DNA of 64,000 bases from positions 248,001 to 312,000 of the forward strand of contig JADBKR010000005.1 in NCBI GenBank assembly GCA_014896295.1. Direction: 5' to 3'. Numbering within the stretch: position 1 is the first letter of the stretch; the number at the start of each line of letters is the position of its first letter. The DNA is from Limnochordaceae bacterium. Its GTDB lineage: Bacteria > Bacillota > Limnochordia > Limnochordales > Geochordaceae. This document shows positions 1 through 11,635 of the stretch, in pieces. A model generated the notes under the pieces. The model was not told the DNA's origin and searched no databases. It saw only the letters and a program-made list of their open reading frames with translations. Both the position numbers and the translations under genes were made by a program.

Positions 1-2002
1 ACGTGCGGACGGCCTCCCGCCACTCGTGCACGACGACGAGCACACCGACCTCGTTTGTCGTGCCGGGCATCGCGTCCAGGGTATGGCGCAACCACCCGGC
101 GAGCGCGCCGATTCCCTCATCGGCGAGCCCGCGGCGGTCCTCCACGACCGCCGGCGCCGGAGTCGCCCCTTCCGGTCTCCGTGGCCCAAGCTCCGCTTCG
201 GAGCCTGCGGGCAGCACCGGCGAGCGCGACCCTTGCGGATCCCACACGAGCAGCGCACAGCCGTCTCGATGGCTCTCCCGGAGCTCGAGCGCCTTCAACT
301 CGACGTCGCCCCACCGGCCCATTTGAGGGGTGAAAGCCAGATCCACCGGGACGCCCCCCGAGGTGGCGCGGTCGAGGATCGCTTTCCATGCCTCCGCCTT
401 CCCGAACGCCACCACGGGCATCTCCTGGCCCTCCCGGCGCTCCTTCACCACCAGCCTCAGGTGCCGGCCGTCGGCGCCGATCGGCCGCGCCTCCACCACC
501 GCCAGGCCTTGGCTGGCCAACACGGGACGAGGGTTGCCCTCTCCGTGCGGCTCGAGCAGGCGCAACTGGCGCACCAGCGTTTCGTCCACGTCGCGAAGGT
601 CGACCCATGCCTCGACGTCGAGGACCCGCACGTACGGTCCCCGCCAGCGGGAAGCCAGCGTCTGCGTCACGCAATCCCGTAAGGCTTCGACGTCGGCGCT
701 GGCCAGCGAGAAACCGGCCGCCATGGGGTGGCCCCCGAAGTGGGTGAAGGTGCGGGAGCATGCGGAGAGCAGGGCGTAGAGATCGACCCCCGGGACGCTG
801 CGCCCCGACCCCCGAGCCTTCTCCCCTTCCGTCGCGATGACCAGCGCCGGGCGCGCGAAGCGGTCGACCAGCCGCGAGGCCACCACCCCGATCACCCCGG
901 GATGCCAGCCCTCCCCGCTCACCACCAGGATCGGGGGATCCTCCGCCTCGACCTGCGCCTCGGCCTGCTCGAGCGCTTGCTCGAGGACCTCGCGCTCCGT
1001 GGCCTGGCGAGCCCGGTTGGCCTCCTCCAGGCGCAGCGCGGCCGCTTGCGCCTGTGGCTCCTCCTCCGCCAGCAACAGCCCCACGCCGACGCCGGGGTCG
1101 TCCACGCGCCCGGCGGCGTTGAGCCTGGGCGCCAGGATGTAGGCCACGTGGTAGGTATCGACCGAGCCCGGGTCGACGCCGGCGACCCGGGCAAGCGCGG
1201 CGACGCCCGGGAGGGGAGCCGTGCGGATCTGCTGCAACCCCTCCCGCACGAGCCGGCGGTTTTCGCCCGTCAGGCTCACGACGTCGGCGACGGTGCCGAT
1301 CGCAGCCAGCTGCACGAGGGCAGGGGCCATCAGGCCCTCCTCCCTGCCGGCGAGGTCCAACAACGCCATGGCGGTGTGGTAGGCCAGGCCCGCCGCGCTC
1401 AGCCGGTCGGCTCCCGGCCACGCCCCCAGCTGGTGGGCCGCCACGATGGCGGCCGCCTCCGGGAGGGTCGACGCCGGCTCGTGGTGATCCACCACGACGA
1501 CGTCCAGGCCCCGCCGCTGCGCCTCCCGGACCGGCTCGATCGCGGTCAGGCCACAGTCTACAGCCACCACGAGGCGAATGCCCCGCTCCGCCATCTCCAG
1601 CAGGACCTCCTGGTGCAGGCCGTAGCCCAGGGAGAGGCGATGCGGGATGAACCAGTGCACCCGTCCGCCCAGATAGCGTAACGCCCGTACGAGGATGGCC
1701 GCCGCCGTCTGGCCGTCGGCGTCGTAGTCTCCGTAGACGACCACGGGCTCGTGGCGCCGCAGCGCCTGCAGGATCCTCCAGGCGGCCTGCTTGACGCCCG
1801 GCAGCCGCCACGCCTGCCGGGAGGGCGCCGGCGTTCGCAAGAACTCCGCGGCAGCCGCCGGCTCTTCGATGCCCCGGTGGATGAGCAGTTGCCCCAGCAC
1901 CGGGTGAAGTCCCAGCAGAGCGGCCAACCGCCGCGCCCTCGCTGGCTGAGGCGCGCGGGATCGCCACTCCACGGCCTGGACGCCCACAACCCCCTGCCCC
2001 AT
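1..2002 (-). CDS. recJ: Single-stranded-DNA-specific exonuclease RecJ (3' end cut by window edge)
   Basis: 5'-3' exonuclease acting on single-stranded DNA in recombination and base-excision repair. The DHH phosphoesterase motifs are clear: GDYDADG at about residues 91-97, VDCG near 150 and VDHH near 171-174, followed by a DHHA1 domain with GGHPMAAGFS at about residues 423-432 and an OB-like segment. At least 667 residues are present before the sequence leaves the window at base 1. The ATG at 2002 follows a GAGGCGG-type ribosome site and lies just after the lapA stop, so the two are probably co-transcribed. LapA (YrvD) next to RecJ, with SecDF upstream, is also the Bacillus order. The C-terminal region beyond the OB part is long and not recognised in detail. 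Confidence 0.95.
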   Translation of the reverse strand, partial: MGQGVVGVQAVEWRSRAPQPARARRLAALLGLHPVLGQLLIHRGIEEPAAAAEFLRTPAPSRQAWRLPGVKQAAWRILQALRRHEPVVVYGDYDADGQTAAAILVRALRYLGGRVHWFIPHRLSLGYGLHQEVLLEMAERGIRLVVAVDCGLTAIEPVREAQRRGLDVVVVDHHEPASTLPEAAAIVAAHQLGAWPGADRLSAAGLAYHTAMALLDLAGREEGLMAPALVQLAAIGTVADVVSLTGENRRLVREGLQQIRTAPLPGVAALARVAGVDPGSVDTYHVAYILAPRLNAAGRVDDPGVGVGLLLAEEEPQAQAAALRLEEANRARQATEREVLEQALEQAEAQVEAEDPPILVVSGEGWHPGVIGVVASRLVDRFARPALVIATEGEKARGSGRSVPGVDLYALLSACSRTFTHFGGHPMAAGFSLASADVEALRDCVTQTLASRWRGPYVRVLDVEAWVDLRDVDETLVRQLRLLEPHGEGNPRPVLASQGLAVVEARPIGADGRHLRLVVKERREGQEMPVVAFGKAEAWKAILDRATSGGVPVDLAFTPQMGRWGDVELKALELRESHRDGCALLVWDPQGSRSPVLPAGSEAELGPRRPEGATPAPAVVEDRRGLADEGIGALAGWLRHTLDAMPGTTNEVGVLVVVHEWREAVRT

Positions 2003-2009
2003 GGCCGCC

Positions 2010-2351
2010 TCAGCCTGTAGGGCGATCCTGGGCCGAGGCGGCCTCTCTCACCTCGGGGTGCGTCGCCGCCGCGGCCGCCTCCGCCAGCCGATCCCGCTCG
2101 GACTCGACCGCCGCCAGGCGCGCCTCGAGCCGGCGGGCCCTGCCGAGCGCCCGGCGAAGCTGCCACCGCAGCCGCATGTCGTCCGCCCCCAGTACCAGCG
2201 CGACGGCCAGCCCGCCCACGGCCGCCGCGGCGGCGGCGAGCCTCCCGGCATCGACCTGCCAGCTCCATGCCAGGAGCTGCACGGTCACCGGCACGGTGTT
2301 TTGCAGGGCGAACGCCGCCACCACCAGCACGATCACGAGGAACGCAACCAC
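2010..2351 (-). CDS. LapA/YrvD-like small membrane protein (DUF1049)
   Basis: Short integral membrane protein of 113 residues. A first hydrophobic segment at about residues 2-15 is followed by the QN motif typical of LapA proteins, a second hydrophobic segment at about 35-55, and a charged, probably coiled-coil tail rich in Arg, Glu and Ala. In E. coli, LapA works with LapB in envelope homeostasis; in Firmicutes the role is not known. The GTG start has only a weak ribosome site. The stop lies 7 bases before recJ, matching the yrvD-recJ arrangement of Bacillus. The family call rests on topology and on the neighbour. Confidence 0.8.
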   Translation of the reverse strand: MVAFLVIVLVVAAFALQNTVPVTVQLLAWSWQVDAGRLAAAAAAVGGLAVALVLGADDMRLRWQLRRALGRARRLEARLAAVESERDRLAEAAAAATHPEVREAASAQDRPTG

Positions 2352-2403
2352 TACGACCGTCAGCGGAGATTCCCCCCAGCTTTGCCCGGCGCCGCTGTGT
2401 CTC

Positions 2404-4101
2404 CTACAACCTGCCGGAGCGCCAGATGCCCCAGAAGAGCCCTGCGGACAACCCGATCGAAGCCATGAGAGCCAGCCCGGCCGCCACGTGGATGCCCGCC
2501 AGGCGCGGCCCCGTCTCGTCCCACAGGAGGGCGCCGGCGATGGCGAGACCTCCCGCCAAAAGCGCCATCGCCAACCGGTTGACCGCGCGTTCGAGCCGGC
2601 GCAACGGTACCTCGTATCCGTCGGGCCGCCAGCGCACTGCGAGCCGCCCGGTCTCTGCCTGTTCGAGCAGGCGATCGACCCTCTGCGGGAGGGTACGAAC
2701 CACCTCGACGACCTCCTGCAAAGGACCGAGGAGCATTTGGGCCTGGCGCCGCAAGGTCAGGCGGCGCAGGACGAGCCTCCGGGCGAAGGGGACGGCCACC
2801 TCCAGCGGATTGAAGGAGGGGTCCAGCTGGCGCCCCAGGCCGTCGAGCAGGAGCAACGCGCGCGCCAGGAGCAACAGTTCGGACGGGAGCACGAGACGAT
2901 GCTGGTACGCCACGTCCAGCGAGTCGCGCACCACGTCCGCCAGAACGAGCTCCGAGATGGGCCGCCCGTAGTTGCGGGCAATGAGGTCTTCCAGGTCGCC
3001 GACGAGCCGCTGCGTGTCGGCCCCGGGGGGCACGATGCCCATGCGGCGCATCCCCCGGACGGCCCCCTCCGCGTCCTGCCGCACGACCGCCAGGAAGACC
3101 CGCACCAGCTGCTCGGTCGTCTGAGGGCGGAGCGCCGCAACCATCCCGTAGTCCAGCACCCCGAGCCGGCCGTCGGGCTCGACCAGCAGGTTGCCGGGGT
3201 GGGGGTCACCGTGGAAGAAGTGGTCGACCAGCACCATCTTCAAGAAGATCTGCGCCCCCGTGCGGGCCAGGGCGCGCCGGTCGACGCCCATTTCCTGCAG
3301 CCGGTCCCACTCGGAGATTTTGACCCCCCAGAGCCGCTCGAGCGTCAGCACTCGCCGGCCGCTGAGCGCGTCGTACACCCTGGGGATGCGGATGCGCCGG
3401 TCGTGGCGGAAGTTGTGGCGGAACCGCTGGATGTGGCGGGCCTCGAACCGGTAGTCGAGTTCACGCCGCATGATGCGGGCGAACTCCTCCGCCAGCCGCA
3501 CCGGATCGATCAGCCGTTCGGCCAGGCGCTCCCGGGCCAGTTTCGCCAGGTCGTCGATGATCTCCAGGTCGGTCTGGACCTGTTCCTCCACCCCGGCGCG
3601 CAGCACCTTCACCACGATCGCCTCGCCCGTGGGCAGGGTCCCTTCGTACACCTGGCCCAACGAGGCCGAGGCCATGGGGTGGGGGTCGAGCCGCGCGAAG
3701 AGCCGCTCGACGGGAGCCCCGAGCTCCTCCTCGATGGTCTTGCGGCTCAGCTCGAAAGGTTCGGGAGCCACCCGGTCTTGCAGGCGGGCGAGCTCCTCGA
3801 CGTACTCGCGCGGGAGCAGATCGGCCCGCAGGCTCAGCACCTGCCCCAGCTTGATGAAGGTGGGCCCCAGTTCCTCCAGCGCCTGCCGGAGGTGCACGGG
3901 CCCGCCGGCGGCCGGTGCAGCGCGATGCCATGCAGGAAGCAGCCGGCGAAGCCCGAGGCTTTCCAGCACCACGGCGAAGCCGTGCCGGGCGAGCACCTCG
4001 GCCACCTGCCGGTAACGGCGCAGGTGCCGGAGCGGTCGTGACAGCCCCGGCACCTCCCGATCCGGATGTCGTGGCTCACCGGCAGGCCGTGAACGGCTCA
4101 C
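2404..4101 (-). CDS. ABC1/AarF/UbiB-family atypical protein kinase-like protein
   Basis: 565-residue member of the UbiB/ABC1 family, atypical kinases that in other organisms support quinone or lipid metabolism at the membrane. Visible signatures are the KxGQ motif (PTFIKLGQVLSLR, about residues 80-93), the Ala-rich nucleotide loop PMASASLGQVY, the invariant lysine in IVVKVLR, and the catalytic-type loop DPHPGN followed by LDYG near residues 300-320. The C-terminus carries one or two hydrophobic segments (about 515-555), as in membrane-anchored homologues. A GTG start is preceded by AGGTGA. It sits between secF and lapA. The substrate is unknown, so I do not name it ubiB. Confidence 0.92.
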   Translation of the reverse strand: MSRSRPAGEPRHPDREVPGLSRPLRHLRRYRQVAEVLARHGFAVVLESLGLRRLLPAWHRAAPAAGGPVHLRQALEELGPTFIKLGQVLSLRADLLPREYVEELARLQDRVAPEPFELSRKTIEEELGAPVERLFARLDPHPMASASLGQVYEGTLPTGEAIVVKVLRAGVEEQVQTDLEIIDDLAKLARERLAERLIDPVRLAEEFARIMRRELDYRFEARHIQRFRHNFRHDRRIRIPRVYDALSGRRVLTLERLWGVKISEWDRLQEMGVDRRALARTGAQIFLKMVLVDHFFHGDPHPGNLLVEPDGRLGVLDYGMVAALRPQTTEQLVRVFLAVVRQDAEGAVRGMRRMGIVPPGADTQRLVGDLEDLIARNYGRPISELVLADVVRDSLDVAYQHRLVLPSELLLLARALLLLDGLGRQLDPSFNPLEVAVPFARRLVLRRLTLRRQAQMLLGPLQEVVEVVRTLPQRVDRLLEQAETGRLAVRWRPDGYEVPLRRLERAVNRLAMALLAGGLAIAGALLWDETGPRLAGIHVAAGLALMASIGLSAGLFWGIWRSGRL

Positions 4102-4137
4102 GGTTCACCTGCCCCCAGCGACCGGCCACCGTCCTGC

Positions 4138-4157
4138 CCGGGGACGCCTCTCCCCGG
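4138..4157. terminator. Short GC hairpin between secF and the UbiB-like gene
   Basis: CCGGGGA pairs perfectly with TCCCCGG around a 6-base loop. There is no T-run, so this may be a pause or attenuator element or chance pairing in GC-rich DNA. Confidence 0.3.
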
Positions 4158-4201
4158 CCGTCCCCTCGAACCCCCGGCTCCTGGCCAGGCCTGGGCAGCG
4201 A

Positions 4202-5173
4202 TCAGGCGGCCGCCCGGGCCCGGCGGCTGCTCCGCCTCAGGTCGGCCAGGCGCCAGACCACCCACAGGGCGCTGGCCACGAACACCGACGAGTAGGTACC
4301 CGATGCGATGCCCACGAACAGCCCCAGCGCGAAGTCGTGGATGGTGGCACCGCCCAGCAGCAGAAGCGCCAGGACGGTGACCAGCGTGGCGCCCGCCGTG
4401 TTGAGGGTGCGTGGCAGCGTCTCGGTGATGGCCTCGTCCGCCAGCCGGTCGAAGTCCTTGCGCCGCCCGGCCCTGCCCAATTTCTCCCGGATCCGGTCGA
4501 AGATCACGATGGTGTCGTTGACCGAGTAGCCCAGGATGGTAAGCACCACGGCCACGGTCGACACGTTGACCTCCATCCCCAGCAGGGAGTAGAGGCCCAC
4601 GATCACGAGCCCGTCATGCAGGAGAGCCGCAACGGCGGCAACGCCGAAGCGGTACTCGTAGCGAGCCGTCACGTAGACGAGGATCCCGCCCGAAGCCAGC
4701 AGTAACCCGATCAGCGCCTGCTTGACGAGCTCGCGGCCCACGACGGGCCCGACCACCTCGGTGCGCCGATCGGTGACGCCGGGTCCGAACGCGTTCCTGA
4801 GGGCCTCGTCGACCCGCCGGATCTGAGCTTGATTGAGCTCGGAGGTCCGGATCAGCACCGCCCGGCCACCGTCCAGGGGCTGCACGATGGATCCCTCCAG
4901 CCTGAGATCCGCGAGCTCTGGCCCCCGCAGCACCGTGCTGACCTCGGCGGCCGTGACCGGGCGCGGCATGCCCCGCTCCAGGAGCGTCCCTCCGGTGAAG
5001 TCGATCCCGAGCACGAAGCCTTTCGTCACGATCACGACGACGGCTGCCGCCAGGAGGATCGCCGTCAGCCCCAGGTACCAGGCTCGGTACCTCATGAACG
5101 GGTACACTCGGGCCGGAGACGCGGTCGGCTCCGCCGCTCGGGCTGCCCCACCCACTCTGCTGGCCTTGATCAT
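4202..5173 (-). CDS. secF: Protein translocase subunit SecF
   Basis: Membrane subunit of the SecDF complex, which uses the proton gradient to pull proteins through SecYEG. At 323 residues it has a normal length. The first membrane segment (about 28-50) is followed by the family motif GIDFTGGTLLE; a short extracytoplasmic domain follows, then five clustered membrane helices, including the conserved stretch ILGYSVNDTIVIFDRIRE at about residues 215-232 and the late LNTAGATLVT motif. The ATG overlaps the secD stop by four bases (ATGA), so translation is probably coupled. Confidence 0.97.
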   Translation of the reverse strand: MIKASRVGGAARAAEPTASPARVYPFMRYRAWYLGLTAILLAAAVVVIVTKGFVLGIDFTGGTLLERGMPRPVTAAEVSTVLRGPELADLRLEGSIVQPLDGGRAVLIRTSELNQAQIRRVDEALRNAFGPGVTDRRTEVVGPVVGRELVKQALIGLLLASGGILVYVTARYEYRFGVAAVAALLHDGLVIVGLYSLLGMEVNVSTVAVVLTILGYSVNDTIVIFDRIREKLGRAGRRKDFDRLADEAITETLPRTLNTAGATLVTVLALLLLGGATIHDFALGLFVGIASGTYSSVFVASALWVVWRLADLRRSSRRARAAA

Positions 5174-6390
5174 TGGGAGACGCCCGCCCCTCCAGGCAGC
5201 AGTTGCCGCGCTGCCCGCTCAGGATCCCGGTCGATGTAGATCGAGAGGAGCAGGCGGGTCAACACTATCTGCGTGAACATGCTTGCCACGATACCGAGGG
5301 TCAACGTGACCCCGAAGCCCCGGATGGGACCCGTTCCGAAGTAGAACAGCGCCGCCGCCGCGATCAGCACGGTGACGTTGCCGTCGAGGATGGTCCGCAG
5401 GGAACCCTTGAACCCTTCGTCCATGGCCGCCCGCACGCGCTTGCCTTCTCGCAGGGCTTCTCGGATCCGCTCGAGGACCAGGACGTTCCCGTCCACCCCC
5501 ATGCCCGTTGAGAGCACGAGCCCCGCGATGCCCGGCAACGTCAGCGTCGCCTGTAACCCCACCATGGCCCCGAGGAGGATGATGATGTAAGCCGCCAGGG
5601 CCAGGTCGGCGATGCCCCCCGGCAGGCGGTAGTAGAGCAACATGTAGAGGAACACGAGCGCTGCTCCCACGATACCCGCCCGCAGGCTTTGGTCGATCGA
5701 CTCGCGGCCCAAGGTCGGCCCCACGGTGCGCACCTCGGCCACCTTGAGCGGCACGGGCAGCGCGCCGGCGTTGAGCTGGACCACCAGGTGCCTGGCCTCC
5801 TCGACGGTGAAGTCGCCCTCGATCTGCGCCTTGCCGTCCGGGATGGGCGTACGCACGACCGGCGTCGAGATGGGCTGGCCGTCGAGCAGGATCGGGATGA
5901 CCTGGCCCACGTAACGCGTGGTGAGATCGGCGAACTTGCGCGCGCCTTGCGGTTTGAACTCGATGGCGACCGCCGGGCGCCCGAACTGGTCCCGGCTCAA
6001 GCTGGCCGTGGCCAGATCGGCTCCCGTCAGCACCGTCTCACCCGTCGGGCTCTTGAACTCCAACAGCGCGGTCTTGCCGATGGTCTGGATCGCCTGCTGC
6101 GGGTTGTCGATCCCCGGCAGCTCCACGATGATCCGCCGCTGGCCCTGGCGCTGGACGATGGGCTCCGCGATCCCGAGCCCGTTGACCCGCCGCTCGACGA
6201 TGGCCAGGGCCCGCTGCATGGTCTGGTCGTCGACCGTGCCGATACCGGGCGACGGCTCCGCCTCCAGCACGACGTGCGTCCCGCCCTGCAAGTCCAGGCC
6301 CAGGCGGAACGGGCGCGTGAGCAGGAGCACCCCGGCAACGGCTACCACTGCCAGAATGAGGAGCGTTCTCCACAGTTTCACCGAACTCAC
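5170..6390 (-). CDS. secD: Protein translocase subunit SecD
   Basis: Partner of SecF in Sec-dependent export. The 406 residues match the compact Gram-positive form and lack the long P1 region of E. coli SecD. Features: an N-terminal membrane segment (about 7-25), the DLQGGTHVVLE motif, a periplasmic-type domain with ERRVNGLGIAEP and VELPGI, then a membrane bundle containing LVLERIREALREG and the DGNVTVLIAAAALF motif. The GTG start is preceded by GAGGAGG. A strong sigma-A-like promoter lies about 70 bases upstream, so secDF probably starts its own transcript. Confidence 0.97.
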   Translation of the reverse strand: MSSVKLWRTLLILAVVAVAGVLLLTRPFRLGLDLQGGTHVVLEAEPSPGIGTVDDQTMQRALAIVERRVNGLGIAEPIVQRQGQRRIIVELPGIDNPQQAIQTIGKTALLEFKSPTGETVLTGADLATASLSRDQFGRPAVAIEFKPQGARKFADLTTRYVGQVIPILLDGQPISTPVVRTPIPDGKAQIEGDFTVEEARHLVVQLNAGALPVPLKVAEVRTVGPTLGRESIDQSLRAGIVGAALVFLYMLLYYRLPGGIADLALAAYIIILLGAMVGLQATLTLPGIAGLVLSTGMGVDGNVLVLERIREALREGKRVRAAMDEGFKGSLRTILDGNVTVLIAAAALFYFGTGPIRGFGVTLTLGIVASMFTQIVLTRLLLSIYIDRDPERAARQLLPGGAGVSQ

Positions 6391-6457
6391 ACGCTGTCCT
6401 CCTCAACGGTGCGCGCTTGGACCGGTGCGGACGCCCTCTGCCACGCGCACAGGCCGT

Positions 6458-6487
6458 ATTATAGTCCCTGCCCTCGATCCCGGTCAA
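6458..6487 (-). promoter_or_regulatory. Sigma-A-type promoter of secDF
   Basis: Reading the minus strand: TTGACC (6487-6482), an 18-base spacer, then TATAAT (6463-6458). It is the only near-consensus pair in this gap and is well placed for secD. Confidence 0.8.
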
Positions 6488-6538
6488 ACGCCTTCACGGC
6501 GCGTCCTGGAAGCCCTCGCCGCCGGGACGGTGCACCCC

Positions 6539-7207
6539 TCACAGCAGCCGGACCCCGTTCATCTGGAGCTGGAAGCGGCATCCCAGGAACTCGGCCGCCC
6601 GCCGGCACATCAGCATGCGGGTGAGGAAGATCTCGAAGTACTCCATGAGCGGGATGATGGAGGTATCCACTTCGAGCTCGAGCTGGACCACGTGCTCCGG
6701 CTGGTGCACCCGCAAGAACGACTTCTGTACCGCATAGTTGACCCGGTCGTGGATGTCGAAGCGGGCCCGGTCGGGGTTCTGGACGCGGCTTTTGTGCACG
6801 TCGCTCTTGTCGGCCAGGATCAGCGCCGCCGAGACCGGGTTGACGGGCTGGCCCACCTCTTCCTCGTGGTTACCGACCGCCCCTGCGACGACGGCGATTT
6901 CGTAAGGATCCATCCCCAGCTCCGAGAGGACCTGGACCAGGACGGCCGCCCCCACCTGGCCGTGCGCCTCCCGGGCGATCGCGTTGCCGATGTCGTGGGT
7001 GTAGCCCGCTATCTCGGCGAGCTCCGCCTCCCGCTGGCTGCGGCCCAGGTGCGTCATCACGTTGCGGCTCACCCGGGCGACGAGCTCCGCATGGCGCTGG
7101 CCGTGCTCGGTGAAGCCCTGGGCGGCCAGGTGCTCGTTGGATGCCCGGATGAGCGCGCCGATGAGAGGGTGGGCTCGCACCTGCTCCAGCCTCACCCGCT
7201 CGGGCAA
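6539..7207 (-). CDS. HD-domain phosphohydrolase
   Basis: 222-residue predicted metal-dependent phosphohydrolase. The HD pair is in GYTHDIGNA (about residues 68-76), with an upstream histidine in TEHGQRHAELV and a further NHEEE motif near 115, consistent with an HD-fold metal centre. No sensor or membrane domain is visible, so it is soluble. The substrate cannot be told from sequence. The TTG start follows AGGAGG and lies 4 bases after the yajC stop, making it the last gene of queA-tgt-yajC-HD. Homologues in this position are common in deep-branching Firmicutes, but I do not know a function. Confidence 0.85.
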   Translation of the reverse strand: MPERVRLEQVRAHPLIGALIRASNEHLAAQGFTEHGQRHAELVARVSRNVMTHLGRSQREAELAEIAGYTHDIGNAIAREAHGQVGAAVLVQVLSELGMDPYEIAVVAGAVGNHEEEVGQPVNPVSAALILADKSDVHKSRVQNPDRARFDIHDRVNYAVQKSFLRVHQPEHVVQLELEVDTSIIPLMEYFEIFLTRMLMCRRAAEFLGCRFQLQMNGVRLL

Positions 7208-7211
7208 ATCC

Positions 7212-9739
<2,528 letters not shown>

Positions 9740-9805
9740 GCGCGTGCGCCGCTTGGCCGGGCAGTGGGTGCGCGACGCGCACGCCGCCGGGCAGGCAGGG
9801 CGGCC

Positions 9806-10768
9806 TCAGAAACCTCCCCGTAATCGTACCGAGGGGACGTCCAGCTGGAGCGACGAGGCATCCTCTGCCGGGACGACCGCCCCACCGGAGGTCGCCTCGA
9901 TCGAGCCGCTCGTAGCGTCCATCACCCGGGCGCCTTGCTGGCCGGCCCCCTGGAGCTCGCTCGTGGGCGCGATCTTGGACCCGGCGGCGGTGGCGGGGGA
10001 GACGACCTTGGGTCCCGCCACGCTGGCGTCCGACGCGCCGTCGTCGACCGTGGCCACCGAGACGTCGCCGCCGGAGGACGCATCCCCTCCGGCCGTCCCG
10101 CCATCGGGGCCTTTGGAAGGCGTCACCGGAGCATCCGTGCCAGAGGTGGCAGCAGGGCCGCCCCTCGCCGCCGGCCGGCGATCCTCCTCACTCCGGCCCG
10201 ACAAGAGCGCCCTGCGCAGCTGCTCCACGATGTCGGTAGCATCCCGCCCGGAGGCAGCCCTCTCGCCGATCCGCATCCGGACGTTGCTCCAGCCGGAGAA
10301 GTCGGTCCGGGCCGACAGCTGCGGCGCATCCATGCGCTCCGACAGGCGGATCGAGGGCGCAGGAGCCACCGGCGGCGACTCGGAAGCCAGCGCCCGCACC
10401 GGCTTGGACTCGGCGTCGGCGGTCCCCTCTCCGGGCATCGGCGTGGCCGCCGGGGAGCCTGCCCCCGGCACCACCGCCGTCCCCGGCATCGGCGGGAGGG
10501 CGCCGCCTCTCAGGTAGACGGCGGCGAACACGGCGCCCACCACTCCGAACGCCAGAGCCGTAGCGGCTGCCGTCCGCCGCCACGATCCGAAGAAGGCCGC
10601 CACGCGCTCTCCCAGGGGCGCCGGCCCCACGATCCCCCACACCTCCACGCCGGGGAGGTACTCCCCCTCGTCCACAATCCGGGCACGGACGAACTGCCCG
10701 TCCGGAGTCAAGACCACCCCCTCGCGCTCGCCTGTGCGCTCCAGCAGTAGCCCTCTCACTCGACTCAA
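9806..10768 (-). CDS. RsgI-like anti-sigma factor
   Basis: 320-residue single-pass membrane protein, the probable regulator of the adjacent SigI. The first 55 residues match the RsgI N-terminal anti-sigma domain (GLLLERTGEREGVVLTPDG). A membrane helix follows at about 66-88. The extracytoplasmic part is low-complexity and rich in Ser, Ala, Gly, Thr and Pro, without the carbohydrate-binding or protease modules seen in clostridial RsgI proteins. A stretch near residues 150-190 could be a small folded element. The gene lies 35 bases after sigI on the same strand, the usual sigI-rsgI order. Confidence 0.85.
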   Translation of the reverse strand: MSRVRGLLLERTGEREGVVLTPDGQFVRARIVDEGEYLPGVEVWGIVGPAPLGERVAAFFGSWRRTAAATALAFGVVGAVFAAVYLRGGALPPMPGTAVVPGAGSPAATPMPGEGTADAESKPVRALASESPPVAPAPSIRLSERMDAPQLSARTDFSGWSNVRMRIGERAASGRDATDIVEQLRRALLSGRSEEDRRPAARGGPAATSGTDAPVTPSKGPDGGTAGGDASSGGDVSVATVDDGASDASVAGPKVVSPATAAGSKIAPTSELQGAGQQGARVMDATSGSIEATSGGAVVPAEDASSLQLDVPSVRLRGGF

Positions 10769-10803
10769 GAGCCGGTCCCCCTCGACGCGATCCGTCCCCG
10801 GGG

Positions 10804-11580
10804 TCAGTGCCGCAAATACTCCTTCAGATGTGGGAAGTCGCCGCTCAGGATCAGCACCAACGCAATAATATACTTTCGCTGCCGCTCGAGGGTCTTACGG
10901 CTCACGCCGACCAGGCCTTCGAGATCCTTCAATGGAAGATTTCCCCTCTGGCGTACCTGCTCGGCGAGATCCGGACGCTGGACGATGGAGAGGGCGACCT
11001 GGAGGGCCCGCTCCCGCGCGTCCCGGTGATGGGGCGACTGGTCGACCAGATCCTGGAACCGGATACCCATCCCGTGGAGCATCCCCGACAGCCTGCCGAT
11101 CTCTTCCCGCCTCTCTTGCGCCAGGATCGCTTCCTCGAACTGGCGCTGCGCCTCACGGGCCTCCACCTGGAGCAGGGGATCGTCGAGCTCGCCGTCCTCC
11201 GTCTCGCAGACGAGCCCGCTCAAGGGCACCTCCAGGCGCTGGCTCGAAGACTCGTGGCGGAAATGGTCGATGAGCCGCCGCCGGATCACCATCTCGGCGA
11301 AGGAGAAGAAGCTGCTGCCGCCCTGCCGCTTGTACGCGCTGATCGCCTCGTCGAAGGCCATCATGGCCACGGACGCCTCGTCGTCCTGGCCCACGCGCAC
11401 GAACCGCCCTGCCACCGACGCGGCGGCCCGCATGACGAACGGCCGGTACGTCTCGAGCAGGCGCTCCCGGGCGGCCCGATCGCCCTCCTGCGCCTGGCGC
11501 ACCAGCTCATGTACCTGGCTCGGCGCCGCGGCGGCCGCCCGGGCCTGTTCCGTCCCCTGTGCAACGGACCTGTCTGTCAC
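10804..11580 (-). CDS. sigI: RNA polymerase sigma factor SigI
   Basis: 258-residue sigma-70 family factor of the SigI group, linked to heat and envelope or carbohydrate stress in Firmicutes. The region-2 signature is ASVAMMAFDEAISAYKR, followed by FFSFAEMVIRRRLIDHFR; the C-terminal DNA-binding part has the typical LVGVSRKTLERQRKYIIAL. The GTG at 11580 was chosen because GAGGTGG lies 7 bases upstream; the longer frame reaches back into the cdd tail. Followed directly by the RsgI-like gene. In Bacillus the equivalent place after cdd is held by era. Confidence 0.93.
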   Translation of the reverse strand: MTDRSVAQGTEQARAAAAAPSQVHELVRQAQEGDRAARERLLETYRPFVMRAAASVAGRFVRVGQDDEASVAMMAFDEAISAYKRQGGSSFFSFAEMVIRRRLIDHFRHESSSQRLEVPLSGLVCETEDGELDDPLLQVEAREAQRQFEEAILAQERREEIGRLSGMLHGMGIRFQDLVDQSPHHRDARERALQVALSIVQRPDLAEQVRQRGNLPLKDLEGLVGVSRKTLERQRKYIIALVLILSGDFPHLKEYLRH

Positions 11581-11635
11581 CGTCTGGCCACCTCGTGTTG
11601 GTCTTGCGGCCGGCAGCGTAGCGCAGGCATAGATT

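Noticed and set aside
117-1967. Long open frame of 616 codons on the minus strand inside recJ
   Set aside because: Composition is almost entirely Gly/Ala/Arg/Pro and has no motif; the recJ frame in the same region carries all DHH/DHHA1 motifs and is open to the window edge.
2176-4041. Plus-strand open frame of 621 codons opposite the UbiB-like gene
   Set aside because: His/Gln/Pro-rich complement of a real gene; typical antisense artefact at 70% G+C.
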